Part shown: piece by piece, positions 1-8,201 of the stretch
How positions within the stretch are numbered: position 1 is the stretch's first letter
Layout: every line of letters starts with the position of its first letter
NCBI GenBank assembly: GCA_021734005.1
Contig: JAIPJV010000013.1
Location: forward strand, 1-16,197
DNA length: 16,197 bases
Reading direction: 5' to 3'
Source of the DNA: Fidelibacterota bacterium
Lineage (GTDB): Bacteria > Fidelibacterota > UBA2242 > JAFGTP01
Made by a program: the position numbers and the translations under genes
The notes under the pieces: generated by a model
The model's database searches: none
The model's input: only the letters and a program-made list of their open reading frames with translations
What the model was told of the DNA's origin: nothing

Positions 1-336
1 ATAAAGATCAGTTACATCAAAAAATCGGGGCCCATATTTATCTAATTTTTTTCCCACTAATGGATTTTTCCCTGATAAGTTGACATGGCCTTCCACAATA
101 CAGGCTTTTGAGGTATTATCGCCAAACTTTTCACCTTTTCCAATAAAAAGAAAACTGTCCTGACCATTATCAAGAAAATCTCTCACGCTATTTTTCCATT
201 CCAAAGGAGTACGTTCTAAAAGGTGAACAAAAGAAAATGAATCCTGCTCCTGATAGACGATATAATTATCATATTTATATTTTATTTTATTACGAATCCC
301 TAAATTATCAGGCTTTATACTGGATATTATGACCAT
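1..336 (-). CDS. Purine nucleoside phosphorylase homologue, degenerate N-terminal region (3' end outside window)
   Basis: I read this frame directly: it starts at ATG 336-334 and runs open to base 1, giving 112 residues. It is preceded by AAGAGGA at a good distance. Residues about 82-111 read GHVNLSGKNPLVG, then GPRFFDVTDLY, closely matching the DHIN-G-NPL-GPN and GPRFPDMS-AY segment of trimeric purine nucleoside phosphorylases, which split inosine or guanosine with phosphate. The motifs expected before it are missing. There is no LGSGLG phosphate loop, the R-H-Y-E region aligns to QDSFSFVHL, and TNAAGG aligns to GKGEKF. The protein reaches the NPL motif about 45 residues earlier than typical members. 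An in-frame TAA lies four codons before the ATG, so no longer start is possible. Family membership is fairly clear. Catalytic activity is doubtful, and it may be a pseudoenzyme or a divergent enzyme. Confidence 0.75.
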   Translation of the reverse strand, partial: MVIISSIKPDNLGIRNKIKYKYDNYIVYQEQDSFSFVHLLERTPLEWKNSVRDFLDNGQDSFLFIGKGEKFGDNTSKACIVEGHVNLSGKNPLVGKKLDKYGPRFFDVTDLY

Positions 337-348
337 ATATTCCTCTTC

Positions 349-750
349 TTAACCATCGTCATTGTAATAGAGTTCAACCAATTCTTTCTGCGATTTCAAA
401 ATATCATTGATAGAATTAATGAGTGAGGCTTTTTTCAATTCCAGTTTATTAATACTGTCTTTGAGGCGGGATTTTTTTTCTTCCATATTTTCAATGATTA
501 TATCGGATTTTTTTCGGGCTTTGGAGACTATTTCATCAGCTTTATCCCGCCCTTCTTCTACTATTTCATCAGCTTTTTTTCCCTGAATTTGTTTATATTT
601 ATCTTTTACTTCTTCAAGTTCGTCTATTTTTTCTTTTAATTTGTCAAATTCCCTGGCTATCATTTTCTGAAAATATTCGACTTCAACCCGGTCGTAACCG
701 AATAGAGACTTTCCAAAATCACGATTGATAATATCGTCTTTTTCAATCAT
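349..750 (-). CDS. DivIVA-like coiled-coil protein
   Basis: This 133-residue protein opens with INRDFGKSLFGYDRVEVEYF (residues 8-27), which resembles the DivIVA/GpsB N-terminal lipid-binding and dimerisation segment (D-F---L-GYD--EV--F). The rest is almost wholly charged helix with a coiled-coil look and an internal near-repeat: KADEIVEEGRD, KADEIVSKARK and KSDIIIENMEE. DivIVA proteins usually sit on curved membrane at poles or division sites and recruit partners. This one is short for the family (typically about 150-230 residues). Its ATG overlaps the yggT TGA as ATGA (747-750), with AGGA about 10 nt upstream. DivIVA and YggT genes are often neighbours in other bacteria, supporting a role in envelope growth or division. 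The assignment rests on the N-terminal motif and context. Confidence 0.8.
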   Translation of the reverse strand: MIEKDDIINRDFGKSLFGYDRVEVEYFQKMIAREFDKLKEKIDELEEVKDKYKQIQGKKADEIVEEGRDKADEIVSKARKKSDIIIENMEEKKSRLKDSINKLELKKASLINSINDILKSQKELVELYYNDDG

Positions 751-1046
751 AGAAGTGATCGTCCTATTTCCAGAAGGACATTAACGACAAATTCATTGGC
801 AAAATAGAGTAAAAGAATTCCAATCAACGGTGTAAAATCAATACCTCCCGCCATTCCAAAAGGCAATATTCTGCGGATTCGGTTCAAAAATGGATAGACC
901 AGAGAATCAACTGTAGTAATGAACTTATTGCGAGGAATATTTACCCAGGTAAAGACGCTATGGATAATTATCAAAATAATATATGCATTGATCAGGAAAT
1001 TGAGCAAATTGCCCATAGCCTGAAATAGATAACCTATAATAAACAT
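747..1046 (-). CDS. yggT: YggT-family integral membrane protein
   Basis: The protein has 99 residues and two long hydrophobic segments, about residues 3-35 (rich in I, L, F and A) and 66-95. They flank a short basic stretch with the family hallmark DSLVYPFLNRIRRILPF (about 47-63). That P-F-L--IR---P pattern followed by a G-IDF-P segment (68-73) is typical of YggT/YlmG proteins, which are linked to division, osmotic tolerance and, in plastids, thylakoid distribution. Biochemical function is not established. The ATG at 1046 follows GAGGT with 8 nt spacing and lies 14 bp after the gyrA stop. The gene ends in ATGA overlap with the DivIVA-like gene, so the two are probably co-translated. Confidence 0.88.
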   Translation of the reverse strand: MFIIGYLFQAMGNLLNFLINAYIILIIIHSVFTWVNIPRNKFITTVDSLVYPFLNRIRRILPFGMAGGIDFTPLIGILLLYFANEFVVNVLLEIGRSLL

Positions 1047-1060
1047 AGGCTTTACCTCAT

Positions 1061-3565
1061 TTATTCATCATCCATTAATTTTATTTCCTTGCTACCATTT
1101 TGTTCTTTGTCTTCTTCATCATTTTCAACAACACTGGTAACAGCTGATATGGAATCATCTTCATCGAGACGAATCAGGCGGACACCCTGGGTATTTCTAC
1201 TGATTGTTCTCACATCAGAAACAGGCAGCCGGATCAAAACACCATTCTCAGTAATAATCATGATATCATCCGTGTCAACAACTTTTTTGAGGGCGATCAT
1301 TTTTCCATTTCGTTCGGATGTTTTCAGAGTAATATTACCTTTTCCACTTCGTTTCTGAACTGTATAATCTTTAATATCGGTCCGTTTTCCATAGCCATTT
1401 TCAGAAACAACCAGCAGGGTTGCATTTTCACCTTTTACGGTGACCATTCCCACAACTTTATTGTCTTTACCGGGAAGTCCAACACCTTTGACCCCGGTAG
1501 TATTTCGTCCCATAGGACGGGCATCAGTTTCATTGAATCGAATGGCTTTCCCTTCTCTGGTTCCCAGAACAATATCCATCTCACCATCAGTGATGTTGAC
1601 ATCGATCAGATCATCATTTTTCCCAATTTTAATGGCGTTGATTCCTGTAGAACGGGGGTTGCCATACAGAGATAATTGTGATTTTTTGATTTTGCCATTT
1701 TTAGTAGCAAAAACCAGATAGCGATCTTCATCAAACTCATCAACATTAATTACTGCTCGAATTTCTTCATCTTTTTGCAGTTTGATCATATTGACAACTG
1801 CTCTTCCCCGGGCATTACGTCCCATTCTGGGAATTTCATGAACTTTGAGCCAGTAGCAGCGACCTTTATTGGTAAAGAACATGAGATATTCGTGGGTATT
1901 GGCAATAAATAGATTGCTGATAAAATCGTCTTCTCTGGTTTGAGCACCGCGGCGGCCTCGTCCACCCCGCCCCTGACTATGATAGGAATCTACAGGGAAA
2001 CGTTTGATGAAGCCTTTTTCTGAAATTGTGATGATCATATCTTCTTCAGCAATCATATCTTCTACTGAAAATTCTTCATGATCTTTGATGATTTTGGTGC
2101 GGCGTTCATCACCATATTTTTCTTTGATTTCCTTCAATTCTTTTTTTATAATTCTGAACTGTTCATCTTTATTTTCCAGAATAAAGTTGAGTTTTTCAAT
2201 TTTCTTAATTGTCTGCTTATAATCTTCGATAACTTTATGGCGTTCCAGATTTGTCAGACGTTGCAGGCGCATATTAAGAATAGCCTGAGCCTGTTTGTCT
2301 GAAAAGTCAAAAGTACTCATCAAATTCTTTTTAGCCTTAGTGACAGAATCAGAGCCACGAATTATTTTAATGATTTCATCAATATTATCGAGTGCTTTTT
2401 TGAGACCTTCCAGAATATGGGCTTTGGCTTTAGCCTGCTTAAGATCGTATTGAGTTCTTTTAATGATAATTTCATTACGAAAATCGATAAAATATTGAAG
2501 TATTTCTTTAATTTTTAGAACTTTAGGTATTCCATTCACCAGAGCCAGCATATTCATTCCGAAAGTTCTTTGGAGTCTAGTTTTTTTGTACAATTTGTTG
2601 AGGACAACCTCAGCATTGGAAGTTCTTTTACATTCTACGGTTACTCGAATGCCTTCCTTACCAGATTCATCACGAAGGTCAGAAATATCCTCGATGACTT
2701 TGTCTTTAACAAGTCGGGCAATTTTTTTGATTAGTTTGGCTTTGTTGAGCTGATAGGGTAATTCAGTGATAACAATTTTTTCTTTATTGCCTTTAATTTG
2801 CTCGGTATGGGCTTTTGCTCTTAATTTAATTTTGCCTTTTCCTGTTGTATAGGCTTTTCGAATCTTGTCGGCGCCCATTATATATCCGGCAGTAGGAAAA
2901 TCAGGACCTTTCAAATATTCCATAATACCATCAACATCGGTATCAGGATTATCAATTAAATGAATACAGGCATCAATGACTTCCGACAAATTGTGGGGCG
3001 GAATATTAGTAGCCATTCCTACAGCAATACCGCTAGCACCATTAATCAAAAGAGTCGGTAAAACACTAGGGAGAACGGATGGTTCTTCCAGAGTTTCATC
3101 AAAATTGGGTACAAATTTGACTGTATCTTTATTTATATCCCTCAATAATTCGGAAGACATGCGTTGCATGCGGGCTTCTGTATATCGCATAGCCGCTGCA
3201 CTATCTCCATCAACCGAACCAAAATTTCCATGGCCATCAACAAGAGGATAGCGCAGAGAAAAATCCTGGGCCATTCTCACCAATGTATCATAAACTGCCG
3301 AATCACCATGGGGATGATATTTTCCCATGACTTCACCAACGATACGAGCAGATTTTTTATGGGCTTTATTATAAGTCAATCCTAGATCGGACATACCATA
3401 CATGATCCTTCTCTGGACTGGTTTGAGACCATCCCGAACATCAGGCAAAGCCCTGGAAACAATTACAGACATGGAATAGTCCAGATAGGACTCTTTCATT
3501 TCATCTTCAATATTAACCGGTATTATTTTCTCATCATGATAATTAAATTCTTCTTGTTTGCTCAT
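1061..3565 (-). CDS. gyrA: DNA gyrase subunit A
   Basis: GyrA is the DNA-breaking subunit of the A2B2 gyrase, which introduces negative supercoils. All 834 residues are present. The winged-helix/tower region holds the catalytic Arg127-Tyr128 in AAAMRYTEAR. The quinolone-determining region reads HPHGDSAVYDT with Ser89 and Asp93, equivalent to E. coli Ser83 and Asp87, so no classical resistance substitution is seen. A long coiled coil (about 370-490) is followed by the C-terminal beta-pinwheel repeats. The GyrA box, needed for DNA wrapping, lies at 531-537 and reads QGRGGRG instead of QRRGGKG. The tail is acidic (DEEDKEQ through MDDE). The ATG begins 3 bp after the gyrB TAA. The only ribosome-site candidate is a weak GGA inside the gyrB end, which suggests translational coupling to gyrB. 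Confidence 0.98.
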   Translation of the reverse strand: MSKQEEFNYHDEKIIPVNIEDEMKESYLDYSMSVIVSRALPDVRDGLKPVQRRIMYGMSDLGLTYNKAHKKSARIVGEVMGKYHPHGDSAVYDTLVRMAQDFSLRYPLVDGHGNFGSVDGDSAAAMRYTEARMQRMSSELLRDINKDTVKFVPNFDETLEEPSVLPSVLPTLLINGASGIAVGMATNIPPHNLSEVIDACIHLIDNPDTDVDGIMEYLKGPDFPTAGYIMGADKIRKAYTTGKGKIKLRAKAHTEQIKGNKEKIVITELPYQLNKAKLIKKIARLVKDKVIEDISDLRDESGKEGIRVTVECKRTSNAEVVLNKLYKKTRLQRTFGMNMLALVNGIPKVLKIKEILQYFIDFRNEIIIKRTQYDLKQAKAKAHILEGLKKALDNIDEIIKIIRGSDSVTKAKKNLMSTFDFSDKQAQAILNMRLQRLTNLERHKVIEDYKQTIKKIEKLNFILENKDEQFRIIKKELKEIKEKYGDERRTKIIKDHEEFSVEDMIAEEDMIITISEKGFIKRFPVDSYHSQGRGGRGRRGAQTREDDFISNLFIANTHEYLMFFTNKGRCYWLKVHEIPRMGRNARGRAVVNMIKLQKDEEIRAVINVDEFDEDRYLVFATKNGKIKKSQLSLYGNPRSTGINAIKIGKNDDLIDVNITDGEMDIVLGTREGKAIRFNETDARPMGRNTTGVKGVGLPGKDNKVVGMVTVKGENATLLVVSENGYGKRTDIKDYTVQKRSGKGNITLKTSERNGKMIALKKVVDTDDIMIITENGVLIRLPVSDVRTISRNTQGVRLIRLDEDDSISAVTSVVENDEEDKEQNGSKEIKLMDDE

Positions 3566-3568
3566 ACT

Positions 3569-5497
3569 TTATACATCCAAATTTTTAACATATTTAGCAT
3601 TTTTCTTAATGAATCTTCTTCTTGGCTCTACATCACCACCCATAAGAGTTGAAAAAGTCTTGTCAGCAATGGCGGCATCTTCAGCATTGATCTTTTTCAA
3701 AATTCTATTGTCAGGATCCATGGTTGTTTCCCAGAGCTGACCGGGATTCATTTCTCCAAGTCCTTTGTAACGCTGAACTTTTATTTTGCCGCGTCCATTT
3801 CCTTTCCTAAGATTTTCTATAAGTTTTACTCTTTCTTCCTCTTTATAAGCATATTGTTCTTTACGTCCTTTTTTAACTTTGTAAAGCGGCGGTTGAGCAA
3901 CATAAATATGACCTTCATCAATCAATTTTGGCATATATCGATAGAAAAAAGTCAGTAAAAGGGTCATAATATGAGCACCATCCACATCAGCATCAGTCAT
4001 TATAATGATTTTATTATATCGGAGTTTGGTAATATCAAATTCATCTTCACCAATACTGGTTCCAATCGCCGTAATCATGGCTTTGATTTCTTTATTATTA
4101 AGAATTCGATCAATGCGGGCTTTTTCAGTGTTTAGAATTTTACCTTTTAATGGTAAAATAGCCTGATATTTTCTTTCCCGGCCCTGCTTGGCACTACCAC
4201 CAGCAGAATCACCCTCAACAATATAAAGTTCACAGTGTTCGGGAGTTGTACTGGAACAATCTGCCAGTTTTCCCGGTAATGCTGCTCCACTCAGAGCATT
4301 TTTCCGGCGGGTTAACTTCTTGGCCTTTTTGGCTGCTTCGCGAGAACGGGCAGCTGCAATTCCCTTTTTGATAATTTTTCTGGAATCGGAAGGATGGGTT
4401 TCTAGATGTTCGGAAAGATGATCAGTCAAAGCAGATAGGACTGCCCATTTAACTTCAGAATTTCCCAGTTTTGTTTTTGTCTGTCCTTCAAATTGTGGTT
4501 CTGGTACTTTCACACTCAAAATTGCAGTCAGACCTTCCCTGGCATCTTCGCCTCTGAGTGAAAAATCACTCTTTTTATAAAGTCCATTATCAGAAGCATA
4601 TTTGTTCAGAGTTCTGGTCAGAGCCATTCTAAAACCGGACAGATGGGTTCCACCTTCAACTGTGTTAATATTATTCACAAAAGTAAGAATATTTTCCCGG
4701 TAGGAATCATTGTACTGCATAGCAACTTCGATGGGAATGTCGTCAATTTCAGTTTCAAAATAGATTGGTTCCTTGATAATTGATGTGCGAGTTTCATCAA
4801 GATATTCTAAAAATTCATTAATTCCACCAGAATATTGAAAAGTTTCCCCTCTATCTTCATCACGTTCATCTACCAGTTTTATTTCCAGATTTTTATTCAA
4901 AAAAGCCAGTTCTTTTAATCTCTCTTCAAGAACGTTATAATCAATTTCTTTAAAATCGAAGACTTTATTATCTGGCTTGAACTCTATATAAGTACCACTG
5001 TGGTCGGTTTCGCCGATAACCTGCAATTTGTCTTCCGGAATTCCCCGATTGTATTTTTGGTAGTAAATTTTATTATTTCTGTAGATTTTGACTTTGAGCC
5101 ATTCTGCTAGTGCATTCACTACAGAAACACCAACTCCATGCAAACCACCGGAAACTTTGTAAGTTCCATGATCAAATTTTCCACCGGCATGCAATTGAGT
5201 CAATACCACCTCTACAGCGGGAATGCCTTCATCCTTATGAATGTCAACAGGAATTCCACGACCATTGTCTTCTACCGAAATTGAATTGTCTTCATTAATT
5301 TTCACCGTAATTTTGTCACAATAGCCAGCCAGAGCTTCATCAATGGAATTATCCACAACTTCGTAGATCAAGTGATGAAAGCCACGCTTTGTAGTATCAC
5401 CGATATACATGGCCGGTCTTTTGCGAACAGCTTCAAGGCCTTTGAGCACCTTGATATTTTCTGCTTCGTATTTTACTTCATGTCTTTTTTCGCTCAC
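3569..5497 (-). CDS. gyrB: DNA gyrase subunit B (GTG start)
   Basis: GyrB is the ATPase subunit of gyrase. The GHKL ATPase domain contains EVVDNSIDE with catalytic Glu46 and Mg-binding Asn50, DNGRGIP (77-83) and the GGLHGVG lid (117-123). The TOPRIM domain contains EGDSAGGSA (428-436), PLKGKILN (449-456) and DADVDG (502-507). The C-terminal QRYKGLGEMNP (575-585) contacts GyrA and supports gyrase rather than an unrelated GHKL protein. At 642 residues it is the short form lacking the large insertion of E. coli GyrB (804 residues). The start is GTG at 5497-5495, overlapping the dciA TGA as GTGA. A strong TAAGGAGAT lies about 11 nt upstream inside dciA, which fixes this start. Co-encoding with gyrA 3 bp downstream argues for gyrB over parE. 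Confidence 0.98.
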   Translation of the reverse strand: MSEKRHEVKYEAENIKVLKGLEAVRKRPAMYIGDTTKRGFHHLIYEVVDNSIDEALAGYCDKITVKINEDNSISVEDNGRGIPVDIHKDEGIPAVEVVLTQLHAGGKFDHGTYKVSGGLHGVGVSVVNALAEWLKVKIYRNNKIYYQKYNRGIPEDKLQVIGETDHSGTYIEFKPDNKVFDFKEIDYNVLEERLKELAFLNKNLEIKLVDERDEDRGETFQYSGGINEFLEYLDETRTSIIKEPIYFETEIDDIPIEVAMQYNDSYRENILTFVNNINTVEGGTHLSGFRMALTRTLNKYASDNGLYKKSDFSLRGEDAREGLTAILSVKVPEPQFEGQTKTKLGNSEVKWAVLSALTDHLSEHLETHPSDSRKIIKKGIAAARSREAAKKAKKLTRRKNALSGAALPGKLADCSSTTPEHCELYIVEGDSAGGSAKQGRERKYQAILPLKGKILNTEKARIDRILNNKEIKAMITAIGTSIGEDEFDITKLRYNKIIIMTDADVDGAHIMTLLLTFFYRYMPKLIDEGHIYVAQPPLYKVKKGRKEQYAYKEEERVKLIENLRKGNGRGKIKVQRYKGLGEMNPGQLWETTMDPDNRILKKINAEDAAIADKTFSTLMGGDVEPRRRFIKKNAKYVKNLDV

Positions 5498-5772
5498 CTT
5501 AAAATGATCTCCTTAATTAAATTTTTGTCCATTTTTTGATTTATCTGTTTTTTTATATAATCCTTTTGAAATAGTAATTGATTTCTCCAGCTCGGAGAAT
5601 CAACTTCTATAAATAATTTCCCTTTTTCAATTTTTCTGGGCGAGGTATGAGCAGCAATTGTTTCACCAACCAGATTATCCCAGTCTTCAAGTGTTTTTGT
5701 TTCTTCATATCTGTCTTTAAGTTTAAATCTTCTGAGCATTTTTTCCAGAGCCTTTCCCAGATCTGTGCCCAT
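5494..5772 (-). CDS. dciA: DciA (DUF721) replicative helicase loader/operator
   Basis: This 92-residue protein has the compact DUF721 fold signature: a Trp in LEDWDNLVGETIAAHTSP (27-44), then KIEKGKLFIEVDSPSWRNQL (47-66), where the K-G-L-V-V-S--W--L pattern is diagnostic. DUF721 proteins are DciA, the ancestral factor that helps load the replicative helicase DnaB in bacteria without DnaC or DnaI. The position between recF and gyrB is the same as in several other phyla, for example mycobacterial Rv0004. The ATG at 5772 shares one base with the recF stop (TGATG) and follows GGAGG with 9 nt spacing. It lacks the long N-terminal extension some homologues carry. By inference, this organism loads its helicase by the DciA route. 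Confidence 0.88.
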   Translation of the reverse strand: MGTDLGKALEKMLRRFKLKDRYEETKTLEDWDNLVGETIAAHTSPRKIEKGKLFIEVDSPSWRNQLLFQKDYIKKQINQKMDKNLIKEIILR

Positions 5773-6875
5773 CAGCTAATGCCTCCACTAATATTAAAAG
5801 TGCTATATGTTTTACTGGAAAGAGCCTCTTCGTCAATATTATTAAGATCAGTTGTGGTGATAAAGACCTGATTTTCATCGCTCAATTCTTTAATTATTTT
5901 CAGGCAGTGTTCTTTATCAAGCAGGGAAAATAGATCATCGAGCAAATATATCAAAGAAGTCTGCATATGCTCTTTGATAAAATCACCTTCAGAAATTTTT
6001 AGAGCAATAAGACTTACTTTATGTTCACCCTGAGAACCAACTTCTCTAATATTATTACCATTAAAATAAATTCTAATTTTATCACGATGAACGCCTTTTG
6101 ATGTATAGCCTTTATCCAGATCAGATTTAAAAATGGATTTCATATCATCAAGAAAGCTGTTTTGGTAATTGTCTTCATCGTATTGCATTTTACTTTTGTA
6201 ACCCATCTCAATTTTCGCATCAAGGTGGGTTATTTTTTGAAAATTTTCTTGAAGCCTGGTATTGAATTCTTTGATGAATTTTTTGCGCTTCTGAGTTAAA
6301 TATTGACTTGCTGTAGCCAGTTGTTCATCCAGAGATTCAAAATAAAGGTCATATTTATTCTTATTTTTATTTCTATAATTTTTTAATAATGAATTTCTTC
6401 TCTTGAGTAGTTTATTATAGTTCAGCAATTTTTTAAGATATTTTTCATTAACCTGACATAATATTTGATTAATAAAATTTTTTCTCAAACTATTGGGTCC
6501 TTCAGTAATTCTCTGATCAGAGGGCGAAAGAATAATGACCGGGATTTTTCCTATTAGGTCAGTATTGCGCTCCAAAGCCGAACCATTAAAGAAAATTTTC
6601 TTACCCTCTTTCTTGGTATAATTCACATTAACATCGCAATTTTTATGATCCCTAAATTTACCAAAAATTTGTAAAAAATCCTCTTTATTATTTATAATTT
6701 TTCGAAAGGAATTGGTTCTGAAACTTTTACTAATAGACAAAATATAGATTGCCTCCAGAATTGACGTTTTTCCGGCTCCATTGTTACCGGTCAAAATATT
6801 TATAGATTCGTCAAATTTATTTTCAAATAACTTATAATTACGGAAATTAACCATTTTTATTTTTTTTAAAATCAT
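5772..6875 (-). CDS. recF: DNA replication and repair protein RecF
   Basis: RecF is an SMC-like ATPase that acts with RecO and RecR to load RecA at gapped DNA. Its 367 residues carry the N-terminal NFRNY motif, Walker A GNNGAGKTS (30-38), a signature motif SQGEH (281-285, where many homologues have SQGQQ), GVHRD (261-265), and Walker B with D-loop IYLLDDLFSLLD (309-320, usually SELD). Length is normal. The chosen ATG at 6875 gives the standard MxLKKIxxxNFRNY opening. An internal Met8 would remove conserved residues. No clear Shine-Dalgarno sequence precedes it, in contrast to its neighbours. It follows dnaN after a 67-bp gap and overlaps dciA by one base. Confidence 0.97.
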   Translation of the reverse strand: MILKKIKMVNFRNYKLFENKFDESINILTGNNGAGKTSILEAIYILSISKSFRTNSFRKIINNKEDFLQIFGKFRDHKNCDVNVNYTKKEGKKIFFNGSALERNTDLIGKIPVIILSPSDQRITEGPNSLRKNFINQILCQVNEKYLKKLLNYNKLLKRRNSLLKNYRNKNKNKYDLYFESLDEQLATASQYLTQKRKKFIKEFNTRLQENFQKITHLDAKIEMGYKSKMQYDEDNYQNSFLDDMKSIFKSDLDKGYTSKGVHRDKIRIYFNGNNIREVGSQGEHKVSLIALKISEGDFIKEHMQTSLIYLLDDLFSLLDKEHCLKIIKELSDENQVFITTTDLNNIDEEALSSKTYSTFNISGGIS

Positions 6876-6900
6876 ACACGCATATTTTTATGGAGTAATA

Positions 6901-6920
6901 CAGCAAAATTCAGCAAATAA
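6901..6920. repeat. Tandem 10-bp near-repeat in dnaN-recF spacer
   Basis: The plus strand reads CAGCAAAATT followed at once by CAGCAAATAA, matching at 8 of 10 positions. It lies in the 67-bp gap between dnaN and recF, just ahead of a recF start that has no obvious ribosome-binding site. Function is unknown, and it may be chance in AT-rich sequence. Confidence 0.4.
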
Positions 6921-6942
6921 TACTTTGATCGGAACTCTTTTC

Positions 6943-8076
6943 TTAAACTACATCCTCTTCTTCATTTTCAAGTCTGATAGGCATTACTATCATTTTCAAT
7001 TCTTCATTTTCCTGTTGGGTTTCTGGTAAAAGAAGATTGGCCGTCAATTTAGAATCCATTTTCAATATTGATTTTTCTGTATCAATATTATTTAGCATTT
7101 CTCTGAAATATTGAGCATTAAATCCAATTCTAAGCGGTTTATTATCATAGCTTATATCAACAAATTCTTCAGCACTGGTAGATTGTTCTCTATTTAATGT
7201 TTCAACTTTTGCAGTATCATTATAAAATTTTATTGAAATTTCGTGAGTTTTTCTATCAGAAAAAATAGAAACCCTTTTTAAAGCCGCTTTTAGATCTTCG
7301 GTTGCAAACAGAGCAATTTTATCATTGTCATCAGGAATATAATTTTGATATTCAGGAAATTTTTCATCGATTAAACGACTATAGATTTCTTTGGAATCCA
7401 ATTCAACTTTGACATGATTTTTTCCTATTATTAGTGAGATATCACCTTTCTCAGTCAAGTATCCGGAAAGAACATTGAGAAATTTTGTAGGTATAATGAT
7501 TTCATGATCATCAAGTTCTGATTCAAAACTATCATTTTTTATATAGACAAGACGATGGACATCCGATGAGACTAGCCCTAGTTCCTCATTTTTTATTTGA
7601 AAAAGGACCCCAAGAAAAGCTGGTTTTAATTCATCTTTCCCTACTGCAACAATAGTTTTGGAGATCATTCTTCCCAGACTGACCTTATCAGCTTTGATTT
7701 CAGCTGGTTCTTCCAAACGGGGTAATCCTGGAAATTCCTCAGGTGAGCGACCATTAATTTCATAATCACCAACATTGGATTTTATGTCCACTTTATAATT
7801 TTCATTAACAGTGAATTCAATTGTCTCATCTTCCAATTCAGCAATAAGACTTTGTAAGAAATTAGCAGGAATTGCTACCTCTCCATCTTCCTGGCCTCTG
7901 ACTCCCATTGTTGTCTGCATTGATACTTCAATATCAGATGCACGTAAACTTAATTCATTCCCCTGAAGTCTGAATAAAAGATTTCCTAGAATCGGCATTG
8001 TACTTCTGCTGGGTACTACTTTAATTATTTCTGATAATTGGTCACTAAATAATTGGCGGTCTATGGAAAATTTCAT
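6943..8076 (-). CDS. dnaN: DNA polymerase III beta subunit (sliding clamp)
   Basis: DnaN forms the ring-shaped dimer that tethers polymerase III to DNA and serves as a docking site for repair proteins. The sequence shows three clamp repeats. MPILGNLLF and ASDIEVSMQT mark domain I, SSDVHRLVYI marks domain II, and the end MIVMPIRL matches the usual C-terminal MPxRL. A seven-residue acidic tail, NEEEDVV, extends beyond that end. I place the start at ATG 8076-8074 (377 residues, MKFSID), because GGAG lies about 6 nt upstream in TTTGGAGTTCCTC. A TTG 12 bp upstream overlaps that ribosome site and is unlikely. It is the first gene after the 288-bp origin-like spacer and leads the dnaN-recF-dciA-gyrB-gyrA unit. 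Confidence 0.97.
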   Translation of the reverse strand: MKFSIDRQLFSDQLSEIIKVVPSRSTMPILGNLLFRLQGNELSLRASDIEVSMQTTMGVRGQEDGEVAIPANFLQSLIAELEDETIEFTVNENYKVDIKSNVGDYEINGRSPEEFPGLPRLEEPAEIKADKVSLGRMISKTIVAVGKDELKPAFLGVLFQIKNEELGLVSSDVHRLVYIKNDSFESELDDHEIIIPTKFLNVLSGYLTEKGDISLIIGKNHVKVELDSKEIYSRLIDEKFPEYQNYIPDDNDKIALFATEDLKAALKRVSIFSDRKTHEISIKFYNDTAKVETLNREQSTSAEEFVDISYDNKPLRIGFNAQYFREMLNNIDTEKSILKMDSKLTANLLLPETQQENEELKMIVMPIRLENEEEDVV

Positions 8077-8092
8077 GAGGAACTCCAAATAT

Positions 8093-8190
8093 TAATTTTC
8101 ATTAACTTCTAAAATTAACTTATATAAATAAAAAAAGAAAATATAACTTATTATTTATAAAGAAAAATATTTATAGTTATTATCCTGTTA
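8093..8190. other. AT-rich run, candidate DNA unwinding element
   Basis: Nearly all bases from 8093 to 8180 are A or T, with runs such as TTATAAATAATAAG and TATTTATATAAG on the minus strand. It abuts the dnaN ribosome site. Such low-melting stretches are typical of origin unwinding elements but also of 5' leaders in AT-rich genomes. The call depends on the origin interpretation. Confidence 0.4.
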
Positions 8191-8201
8191 ACTTGTTTAT
8201 A

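Noticed and set aside
1089..3740. Plus-strand open frames opposite gyrA and gyrB
   Set aside because: They lie antisense to highly conserved genes, lack ribosome sites and family motifs, and are shadows of the real frames.
4137..4159. 8-bp perfect inverted repeat with 7-nt loop inside gyrB
   Set aside because: It encodes the conserved ILPLKGKI stretch of the TOPRIM domain, so codon choice for conserved residues explains it. No U-run follows.
8077..8088. TTG start 12 bp upstream of dnaN ATG
   Set aside because: It overlaps the GGAG ribosome site, and the ATG gives the standard clamp N-terminus MKFSI.
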